Source: Ktedonobacterales bacterium
GTDB lineage: Bacteria > Chloroflexota > Ktedonobacteria > Ktedonobacterales > JACDGC01
Assembly: GCA_013815535.1 (NCBI GenBank)
Contig: JACDGC010000329.1
Location: 1-5,208 of the forward strand
DNA length: 5,208 nucleotides
Direction: 5' to 3'
How positions within the stretch are numbered: the stretch's first letter is position 1; each line of letters starts with the position of its first letter. Both the position numbers and the translations under genes were made by a program. Below the pieces are notes generated by a model, which ran no database searches, was not told where the DNA came from, and worked only from the letters and a program-made list of their open reading frames with translations. Of this stretch, positions 1 through 4,647 are shown in pieces.

Positions 1-306
1 GAGGTTGCGTGGAGTAATGGGGATGCCCTGGCGCTGTAATGCTTGAAAGCCCTCGCGGATGGCCCGCACCATGGTCACCACCGCCGCCCGATCCTGTACG
101 AAGACCAGGCTATCGCCGCCAGCGAGATCGATGGCGGCAGCCATGCTGGTGACGAAGATGGCATGGGTCTTGAGCCATGCCGACATCTGGGTTGAGAGGG
201 CCACCCGATGCCCGGTCGCGGTGATGAGCGCGGCTAATTGCCGCAGCCGTGGCGTCATGAGGCCGCTGCCCTCGCCCAACGTCGTCGGCTGCTGTGACAA
301 CACATA
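1..306 (-). pseudogene. C-terminal part of interrupted ketopantoate reductase-family gene (runs off left edge)
   Basis: The minus strand from 306 to 1 reads 102 codons without a stop, beginning Y-V-L-S-Q-Q-P-T-T-L-G-E. This is the family signature that follows the Rossmann domain in ketopantoate reductase (PanE/ApbA-type) proteins. About 40 residues on comes a W-L-K motif (fragment residues 44-46) matching the helical-domain segment that carries the catalytic lysine in this family. A helix-rich stretch with A-G-G-D follows, as in uncharacterised paralogues. The rest of the C-terminal domain, perhaps 60-80 residues, lies beyond position 1. There is no start codon of its own; it is the continuation of the fragment at 1740-2168, separated by the TnpB element. 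The Asn that normally follows the catalytic Lys is not obvious, so the substrate may not be ketopantoate. Family confidence is good; exact reaction is unknown. Confidence 0.8.
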
Positions 307-450
307 ATAGTATATCGAAATATAGTCACCTATACCCGACTTCGCTTCAACAGCGGGCTGACCACAACAGCCCCTACACGCTGGTCCGAGGACGCACGTG
401 CTGCTTGCTTCTCTCCTGACGGCGGTCAGGGAGTCGCAAGGGTGCGGGAC
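307..450 (-). ncRNA. Putative omega RNA (TnpB guide scaffold) overlapping the tnpB 3' end
   Basis: TnpB nucleases use an RNA transcribed from the 3' part of their own gene through the downstream element end, with the guide read from flanking DNA. Only 67 bp lie between the tnpB stop and the element edge, so the scaffold would have to overlap the coding region; the outer limit of 450 is a guess. Two adjacent hairpins support structure here: GGGCTG/CAGCCC (355-360 with 368-373, 7-nt loop) and CGCT/AGCG (343-346 with 352-355, 5-nt loop). They share base 355, so they compete at one pair. On this model the guide would be encoded by about 306 down to 287 on the minus strand, which is reductase sequence. 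Location is by family knowledge; the structure is only partly visible. Confidence 0.4.
308..331 (+). repeat. Downstream-end (RE) imperfect terminal inverted repeat of the TnpB element
   Basis: Reading inward from 308, the sequence starts TAGT and has ATATAGTCA at 320-328. It matches the upstream end read inward from 1733 at 16 of 24 positions without gaps. The two TAGT cores are 15 bp apart at this end (308 and 323), the same spacing as the two outermost copies at the other end. The spaced cores suggest binding sites for a recombinase dimer. The extra 10-bp-spaced copies of the other end are not clearly present here. Confidence 0.55.
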
Positions 451-1633
451 GCAGCACACAGGTGCTCATCCCGTTGGCAAATGCCTCTGGTGCAAACTTC
501 CGCAGAATGTTGTACGAGGCGTTGATGTCGGCGTTGAGCAGCACCCCCGTGGCCGCGCGAAACAGTCCCCGTTTGACGCGCTTGCCGACATACTGGTCGT
601 GATGCCCAATCGCTTCCCCATCGAGAAAGCTGCACTTGGAGGTGTGGCTTTCTTCGAGAGTCATCACCACGATCCCCACTAACGCCGCCTTGTAGGTGAG
701 CATGTCGATGAAACGGGCATGCGGGAGAAAGACAAAGTGCTGGTTCGTCTTCTTCCCCAAGTTCACGTTCTGTTTCCACCCGACGTTCTTGCCAATCACC
801 AAGGTGCCGATGCCTTCTTTGACCAAGAGCGTGATGATGGCTCGGCTGGCGGTATGGAGGTACGACTCGATGGCCCGATGGCGCGCATCGGTCATGGCGT
901 CCAGTGCCCGTGAGGTGTACGTCTCCTTCGGTAAGGCGGCCTGGAGCTTGGCGCGTCGCTTGTTGTATCCTTGGTTGAGACTCTTGAGCGGGCGACCATT
1001 AACCAGAAGAGGGACAAACCCTGGCTGGTTGGAAGTTATCGCCGCTAAATTGTTCACGCCAATGTCGATACTAGCGATGAGCGCGGGGTCTACCGGCTGC
1101 GGGTTGGGAACTTGCTCAAAGACCACTTCCACGACATAATGTGTGGAGCGGGGGACGATGCGAACTTGGGCGATTTCGGCATGTGTGTGACGGGTTTGGA
1201 CCTGGATAGCCAGACCAGACGGGATGACCCATCCGGCGTTCTTGGGGTCACGGCTGATTGCCTGGTCGGTATAGGTGAGCAGGTTCCGGCCTTTCTTCGT
1301 GTCGAGGTAGTCCGGCAACCCCGGATGCCCAGCAAAGGACGCGGGGTTGGTGGTGTAGCGGTTCATCACCTCAAAGTGGCTTTTCCACGCGAGGGTGACT
1401 TGTTTGATGACCCACTGCGCCACCTTGGCGGGCAAGGCACGATAGAGGTCGGTGGCCTGCATCAGCTTATCGAGGAAACTATAGGACAGCACGGTGTGCC
1501 CCTGGAACACATACGCTTGGCGGGTGTGCCAGAGGGTCTTGTTATACAGATTTTTACTAGCCCAGGCCGCCGCATCAATGGCTTTCCAGCGCGGATCATG
1601 GCGATCAATGCGGTGTTGTTCCACTAACTGCAT
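374..1633 (-). CDS. tnpB: TnpB RNA-guided nuclease, zinc-ribbon-less subfamily
   Basis: This 419-residue protein resembles transposon-encoded TnpB, an RNA-guided RuvC endonuclease that helps keep its element at the donor site. The N-terminus (M-Q-L-V-E-Q-H then S-K-N-L-Y-N at residues 26-31) is typical of a complete member of one TnpB branch, and the start is backed by tandem GGAGG motifs 5 and 8 nt upstream. RuvC-I is S-I-D-I-G-V-N-N-L with Asp190. The usual RuvC-II glutamate position (L-V-I-G-K-N, 278-283) has Gly, and a conserved E-E-S-H-T-S-K lies at 327-333. RuvC-III is N-A-D-I-N at 367-371 with Asp369. The four zinc-binding cysteines are absent; only Cys334 and Cys392 exist. Residues 340-366 instead follow the K-R-V-K-R-G-L-F pattern of the zinc-less branch. 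It is the only gene in the element, reads intact, and is likely active or recently so. Confidence 0.92.
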   Translation of the reverse strand: MQLVEQHRIDRHDPRWKAIDAAAWASKNLYNKTLWHTRQAYVFQGHTVLSYSFLDKLMQATDLYRALPAKVAQWVIKQVTLAWKSHFEVMNRYTTNPASFAGHPGLPDYLDTKKGRNLLTYTDQAISRDPKNAGWVIPSGLAIQVQTRHTHAEIAQVRIVPRSTHYVVEVVFEQVPNPQPVDPALIASIDIGVNNLAAITSNQPGFVPLLVNGRPLKSLNQGYNKRRAKLQAALPKETYTSRALDAMTDARHRAIESYLHTASRAIITLLVKEGIGTLVIGKNVGWKQNVNLGKKTNQHFVFLPHARFIDMLTYKAALVGIVVMTLEESHTSKCSFLDGEAIGHHDQYVGKRVKRGLFRAATGVLLNADINASYNILRKFAPEAFANGMSTCVLRPAPLRLPDRRQERSKQHVRPRTSV

Positions 1634-1638
1634 GCCCG

Positions 1639-1646
1639 CCTCCTCC
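1639..1646 (-). promoter_or_regulatory. Tandem ribosome binding site of tnpB
   Basis: On the minus strand two overlapping GGAGG motifs (1642-1646 and 1639-1643) sit 8 and 5 nt before the ATG at 1633. This strong site fixes the start codon of tnpB and suggests efficient translation from a very short leader. Confidence 0.7.
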
Positions 1647-1651
1647 TCATC

Positions 1652-1680
1652 ACTCTACCTACACACAGCGAACTTGTCAA
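1652..1680 (-). promoter_or_regulatory. Sigma-70-type promoter of tnpB
   Basis: On the minus strand a perfect -35 TTGACA (1680-1675) is followed after exactly 17 bp by TAGAGT (1657-1652), which matches 4 of 6 bases of TATAAT. Transcription would start about 10-15 nt before the Shine-Dalgarno motifs. The promoter lies inside the element, so tnpB carries its own expression signal wherever it lands, independent of the reductase promoter on the same strand. Confidence 0.65.
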
Positions 1681-1689
1681 GCGGACAAG
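1673..1689. promoter_or_regulatory. Palindrome over the tnpB -35 box (candidate operator)
   Basis: CTTGTC (1673-1678) and GACAAG (1684-1689) form a perfect 6-bp inverted repeat with a 5-bp spacer. The left arm contains most of the -35 hexamer of tnpB. The right arm is also the first unit of the 10-bp-phased GAC(A/T)A series. A protein that binds the element end could therefore also repress tnpB. Confidence 0.45.
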
Positions 1690-1733
1690 ATATGACAATA
1701 TTTGACTACAGATGACTATATCCTGTATGACTA
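1684..1733. repeat. Helically phased GAC(A/T)A repeats at the upstream end (LE) of the element
   Basis: On the plus strand GACAA begins at 1684 and 1694, and GACTA at 1704, 1714 and 1729. The first four are spaced exactly 10 bp, one helical turn; the last is 15 bp further out. Three of the five are preceded by T or AT, extending the similarity. Repeated motifs on one DNA face at the transposon end are expected where several recombinase dimers assemble, as I recall being described for IS607-family serine transposases. The opposite end has the two outer sites in inverted orientation only. Confidence 0.7.
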
Positions 1734-1739
1734 GTCCCA

Positions 1740-2168
1740 ATACTTCGTCGTGGTGCCGAGCTGGTGCCCACCAATGCCCGGAAACCCCAAGACCGTGCGC
1801 TCAGGCCCGACGGCCTGCACGAATTGCTCGACACCAAACGCATTGTTCAAAAAGAAGAGCACGGTCGGTATCCGTCGTGTGGCGGCGATGCTGGGGAGCA
1901 GTGCAGCCACTTGCTCTAACCGAACCGCCACGATGAGCATGTCATAGTCCGCATCTGGCGCGAGATGGTCCACCGTCGCGATAGGTGTCGTCAATACTTG
2001 GCCAGTCTGGGCGTCTTCGATGCGGAGGCCATGCTCCTGCAAGGCAATGAGCCGTTGGCCCCGCGCGAGGATCGTGACCTGGTGCCCACTGGTTTGGAGC
2101 CATGTGGCATACACGCTGCCAATCACGCCGCCGCCAACCACCAAGAGACGCAATGGTGCTGGTGCCAT
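1740..2168 (-). pseudogene. N-terminal Rossmann half of interrupted ketopantoate reductase-family gene
   Basis: From the ATG at 2168 the native protein runs 143 residues to Tyr143 (1740-1742), then two element-derived codons (W, D) and a TAG at 1731-1733. The dinucleotide-binding motif G12-x-G14-x-x-G17 follows a hydrophobic strand, and Arg36 is placed to contact the NADP phosphate. A-V-R-L (81-84) and F-L-N-N-A-F-G (106-112) match the cofactor- and substrate-side loops of PanE-type reductases. F-P-G-I-G-G (129-134) leads into the T-T-K-Y break. The intact family is usually about 300-330 residues, so this half alone has no catalytic lysine and should be inactive. Its Shine-Dalgarno is weak (AGG about 11 nt upstream). 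Both halves remain open, so the disruption looks recent. Whether it is the pathway enzyme for pantothenate is unknown. Confidence 0.85.
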
Positions 2169-2515
2169 AGCTGGTGCCTGCTTTCTCGTTGCATGAGATA
2201 TGAGATGTTGCGACTATACAGATCCACGCAGCAGCGAGTAGTGGTGCGCAGCGTGTTGCCTTTTCAGCATGCAGGGGATAGGGCGCATGCGAACTGTTGC
2301 GAAAACGACAGCGATTCAGGTGGATGTTGCTCGCGATGGACCTGTGAGCGATCAACAGGTGCGTGGGGACGACCAAGACCCCCAAAGGAAGCAATGGGAT
2401 AGAGCGCATAAAGCGGGCCAATCTGCTCGCATCCTTTGGGGGGCGCATTCGCCATGTGCTATAGAGGGGCTGTGGTACACTCACGGAGACCAAGATCGTT
2501 GTTTTATAGACTACC
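2169..2515. other. Intergenic region between divergent reductase genes
   Basis: About 350 bp with no convincing gene: the open frames here lack recognisable motifs and good ribosome sites. It must hold the promoters for the minus-strand reductase and the plus-strand SDR. On the minus strand TATAGT (2218-2213) could be a -10 for the interrupted reductase, but no good -35 is seen. Two GCATGC palindromes, 2267-2272 and 2285-2290, start 18 bp apart and could be coincidental or a paired binding site. Confidence 0.5.
2436..2465 (+). promoter_or_regulatory. Possible extended -10 promoter of the SDR gene
   Basis: TGCTATAGA (2457-2465) resembles an extended -10 element (TGnTATAAT), with a weak TTGGGG (2436-2441) 18 bp upstream. 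The leader would be roughly 55 nt. A nearer TATAGA at 2505-2510 is unlikely, because initiation from it would fall on the ribosome binding site. Evidence is by motif only. Confidence 0.3.
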
Positions 2516-2520
2516 GGAGG
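2516..2520 (+). promoter_or_regulatory. Ribosome binding site deciding the SDR start
   Basis: GGAGG ends 7 nt before the ATG at 2528 but only 1 nt before the in-frame ATG at 2522. The spacing favours 2528 as the real start. Confidence 0.75.
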
Positions 2521-2527
2521 AATGCCT

Positions 2528-3223
2528 ATGCCAGCGCGTACCGTGATCGTCAGCGGCGGAGCAGGGGGCGTGGGGTTGGCCATCACCCAGCGCTTCGCGA
2601 GTGAGGGCCACCGCGTCTTCGTGGTGGAACGCGAGGCCGTGCGGGCACATCTGGACCCCCACCTGAGCGACCGCATCAGCTTCGTCGCGGCGGATGTCAC
2701 CGACGAAGCCAGCGTCGTGGCAGCCATGGGCCAGGTGCAGCAAGCCACGGGGCGACTGGATGTGCTGGTGAACGTGGTGGGGGGCTATGCCGCCGGTCAG
2801 CCCATCAGCGAACTCGCTGCGGCGACGTGGGATCACATGATGAATCTGAACCTGCGCTCGGCGTTCCTTATGGCGAAGCATGCGGTGCCGCCGATGATCG
2901 CCCACGACTGGGGACGCATCATCAACTTTTCGGCGCGGGCCGCGCGCGACACGGCGGCAAACGCGGGAGCCTACGCCGTCTCGAAGGCGGGCGTGCTGGC
3001 GTTGACCGAGGTGCAGGCCAAAGAGGTATTGGCCCACAACATCACCGTCAACGCCGTGCTACCCAGCATCGTCGACACTGCCGCCAATCGGACGGCGATG
3101 CCCGATGCCGACTTTGCCCACTGGCCCAAAGCCGAGGAAATCGCCGGGGTGGTCGCCTTCCTCGCCTCGGAGGCCGCCGGGTTAATCTCCGGTGCGGGCA
3201 TCCCGGTGTATGGGCGTGGCTAA
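2528..3223 (+). CDS. Classical short-chain dehydrogenase/reductase (SDR)
   Basis: This 231-residue NAD(P)-dependent oxidoreductase has all classical SDR hallmarks. The cofactor loop is S-G-G-A-G-G-V-G (9-16), in place of the usual T-G-x-x-x-G-x-G. Asp56 in A-A-D-V contacts adenine, and N-V-V-G-G (82-86) replaces N-N-A-G. The active-site tetrad is Asn108, Ser135, Tyr149 and Lys153 (Y-x-x-x-K). A C-terminal I-S-G-A-G-I-P-V-Y-G motif follows, close to the usual S-G-x-x-x-x-V-D-G-G. The length suits the family (about 250). No signal or membrane segment is seen, so it should be cytoplasmic. SDRs cannot be assigned a substrate by motif alone; 3-oxoacyl-ACP reductase-like or sugar/polyol dehydrogenase roles are possible. 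It is divergent from the interrupted reductase and the next gene has its own promoter, so it appears monocistronic. Confidence 0.93.
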   Translation: MPARTVIVSGGAGGVGLAITQRFASEGHRVFVVEREAVRAHLDPHLSDRISFVAADVTDEASVVAAMGQVQQATGRLDVLVNVVGGYAAGQPISELAAATWDHMMNLNLRSAFLMAKHAVPPMIAHDWGRIINFSARAARDTAANAGAYAVSKAGVLALTEVQAKEVLAHNITVNAVLPSIVDTAANRTAMPDADFAHWPKAEEIAGVVAFLASEAAGLISGAGIPVYGRG

Positions 3224-3243
3224 GCTGAACGGCACCACATATG

Positions 3244-3275
3244 CGATGGGGAAAAGCGGGTCCATCCCCCATTCG
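3244..3275 (+). terminator. Weak hairpin after the SDR gene, possible terminator
   Basis: Starting 20 nt after the SDR stop, CGATGGGG (3244-3251) can pair with CCCCATTCG (3267-3275) with one bulged T and a loop of about 15 nt. There is no clear T-run afterwards, so it is a poor intrinsic terminator. It could instead be an attenuating or mRNA-protecting structure. Confidence 0.3.
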
Positions 3276-3286
3276 GCACTTCATAA

Positions 3287-3315
3287 TTGCATGATAGCGC
3301 CTGCATTGATATAAT
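3287..3315 (+). promoter_or_regulatory. Strong extended -10 promoter of the kinase gene
   Basis: TTGCAT (3287-3292), then exactly 17 bp, then a perfect TATAAT (3310-3315). TG at 3307-3308 makes it an extended -10. Initiation near 3322 gives a leader of about 50 nt to the ATG at 3372. The in-frame ATG at 3318 would lie upstream of the transcript start, which supports the later start. Confidence 0.7.
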
Positions 3316-3321
3316 CAATGC
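3303..3321. promoter_or_regulatory. Perfect 19-bp palindrome over the kinase -10 box (candidate operator)
   Basis: GCATTGAT-ATA-ATCAATGC: two perfect 8-bp inverted arms around a 3-bp centre, covering the -10 hexamer up to about the start site. A dimeric regulator bound here would block RNA polymerase, so repression is the simplest reading. No regulator gene is seen next to it, and the motif does not match an operator I can name. A transcript would start at or after its end, so an RNA hairpin is unlikely. Confidence 0.6.
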
Positions 3322-3371
3322 GGGATTGCCCAAGGTTTTCGTCAGGGGACACCCGCCAAAGCGAGCAAGAT

Positions 3372-4556
3372 ATGATCGGTCGCATCATCCAGGGACGCTA
3401 CAAGTTGATTGACGAGCGAGGCAGTGGCAGCATGGCTGTCGTCTACATCGCGCGTGATCTCGACACCAATCGCATCTACGCGGTGAAAGCGCTTAATCGC
3501 AAGGCCGCCAATGATGCGGAATTGTTGCAACGTTTCTGGCGCGAATTCGATCTGCTCAAGCAACTGACGGGGCCACATGTCATCCGCCCGGTGGCATGGG
3601 GCGAAGACCGCGATGTGCATTATATTGTCATGGACTATGTCGATGGCCACACGCTGAAGCATTTGGTGGAGCGCAACGGCCCCATGCCCGCGCGCGAGGC
3701 CATTGATGTCACCACCCAGGTGGCGCTGGGGCTGGAATCCGCCGCTGAAAAGGGCATCGTCCACCGCGACGTGAAACCCCAGAACATCATTCTGGCGGTG
3801 GATGGCGTGGTGAAGCTCACCGACTTCGGCCTGGCACGCAGCCATACCTCGCCCCCCATCACCATCTCGAACGTCTTCTTGGGCACGCCCTACTACGTCG
3901 CGCCCGAGCAAGCCGACAACGGACGCAGCGCCGACACCCGTTCGGACCTCTATTCCTTGGGGTGCGTCTTCTTCGAGTTGGTGACGGGGCGGGTACCCTT
4001 TGAGGGCGATTCAGCAGTGGATGTGGTGGTGCAACATCTGCGCAGCGCCATCCCCTCCATTTGCTCCTTGCGCCCTGAGCTTCCCTTAGCTTATGATGCT
4101 TTCATCCAAAAAGCATTAGCGAAGCAGGCCGGGCAGCGCTTCCAGTCGGTCAAGGATTTCATGGCTGGGCTGGCCCAGTTGCGTGAGGTGACCCCCGAGG
4201 GCCCATCCCCGGCTGCGGCACCACCCTCACAAATGGTGCCACGCTTCGTCTTTCTAGCGTCGGGGCAGGCATTCATGGTACTAGGACCGGATCTCGTCAT
4301 CGGACGCAGCGATCCACAACGCGAGATCTATCCCGATATCGATCTCGCACCCATCGACACGCAGCACACCGTCTCGCGTCGCCACGCGCGCCTGATCAGC
4401 CGCGATGACCGCTACTTTATCGAAGATCAAAATGCATTCAATAAAACGCGCCTCAACGGCGTCGCATTGACGCCCTTTCAGGAGCGCGAACTGCTGGAGG
4501 GCGATGTGCTGCGGCTGGGAAACGTCGATCTGCGTTTCGAGATTCAGGCGCAATGA
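3372..4556 (+). CDS. Serine/threonine protein kinase with C-terminal FHA domain
   Basis: This 394-residue Hanks-type kinase phosphorylates Ser/Thr on partner proteins. Kinase domain, about 10-270: glycine loop G-S-G-S-M-A-V-V-Y (17-25), ATP lysine Lys39, helix-C Glu58, catalytic H-R-D (131-133, Asp133) with K135 and N138, D-F-G (151-153), activation-loop G-T-P-Y-Y (171-175), A-P-E (177-179) and Arg256. A short Pro/Ala linker (275-290) leads to an FHA domain (about 292-392), a phosphothreonine reader: G-R (311-312), S-R-R-H (335-338) and L-N-G (361-363). Where N-G-T is usual it has N-K-T (357-359). There is no transmembrane segment, unlike PknB-type receptors, so it is cytoplasmic. The start at 3372 fits the domain and promoter position, though its Shine-Dalgarno is weak. 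The next gene is 91 bp downstream on the same strand and may be a target or partner. Confidence 0.95.
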   Translation: MIGRIIQGRYKLIDERGSGSMAVVYIARDLDTNRIYAVKALNRKAANDAELLQRFWREFDLLKQLTGPHVIRPVAWGEDRDVHYIVMDYVDGHTLKHLVERNGPMPAREAIDVTTQVALGLESAAEKGIVHRDVKPQNIILAVDGVVKLTDFGLARSHTSPPITISNVFLGTPYYVAPEQADNGRSADTRSDLYSLGCVFFELVTGRVPFEGDSAVDVVVQHLRSAIPSICSLRPELPLAYDAFIQKALAKQAGQRFQSVKDFMAGLAQLREVTPEGPSPAAAPPSQMVPRFVFLASGQAFMVLGPDLVIGRSDPQREIYPDIDLAPIDTQHTVSRRHARLISRDDRYFIEDQNAFNKTRLNGVALTPFQERELLEGDVLRLGNVDLRFEIQAQ

Positions 4557-4647
4557 TGCGAACACCATGCCTCACGCGGGTGGGCTGTGTGACGAACACC
4601 CCCAATAGTGCCCGCACCAAATTTCACGGGAAAGGGCGACGGAACCA

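Larger units (their letters stand above)
307..1739 (-). mobile_element. TnpB-only insertion element (probably IS607-type) inside a reductase gene
   Basis: The boundaries come from reconstructing the interrupted gene. Removing 307-1739 joins the reductase codons AAG TAT to TAT GTG, restoring frame and family alignment (T-T-K-Y then Y-V-L). The exact cut is ambiguous within AATA, present at 306-309 and at 1739-1742: either microhomology or a 4-bp duplication. Near the ends are imperfect inverted repeats, 308-331 against 1733-1710, matching at 16 of 24 positions and sharing TAGT plus ATATAGTCA. The upstream end also has 10-bp-phased GAC(A/T)A motifs. The only gene is tnpB, and no transposase (tnpA) is visible, so mobilisation would need a TnpA supplied in trans. 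Terminal inverted repeats and phased motifs fit serine-recombinase IS607 elements better than IS200/IS605, which use subterminal hairpins; this family call is inference. Confidence 0.72.

Noticed and set aside
59..307. Plus-strand frame of 82 codons at the left edge
   Set aside because: The opposite strand in this stretch encodes the recognisable reductase C-terminal domain.
1112..1627. Plus-strand open frame of 171 codons opposite tnpB
   Set aside because: It is antisense to a clearly recognisable TnpB, has no family motifs and no ribosome site; a codon-bias shadow.
1684..1733. CRISPR-like array
   Set aside because: The units are 5 bp at 10-bp steps with no 20-40 bp repeats or spacers; they are transposon-end protein sites.
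306..1742. A firm 4-bp target-site duplication (AATA)
   Set aside because: AATA flanks the element, but the reconstructed empty site can explain it as shared microhomology; without an empty allele, duplication cannot be claimed, and IS607/IS605 elements normally make none.
2269..2604. Plus-strand frame of 111 codons in the reductase-SDR gap
   Set aside because: It runs into the SDR gene in another frame, has no Shine-Dalgarno and no recognisable motif; not supported as a gene.
1942..2748. Minus-strand open frame of 268 codons across the intergenic region
   Set aside because: It overlaps the reductase N-terminal half and the SDR start in other frames, and its composition (Arg, Ser, His, Cys-rich) shows no domain pattern.
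3318..3371. Upstream start adding 18 residues to the kinase
   Set aside because: The ATG at 3318 lies within the palindrome and just after the -10 box, before the expected transcript start; the extra residues are not kinase-like.
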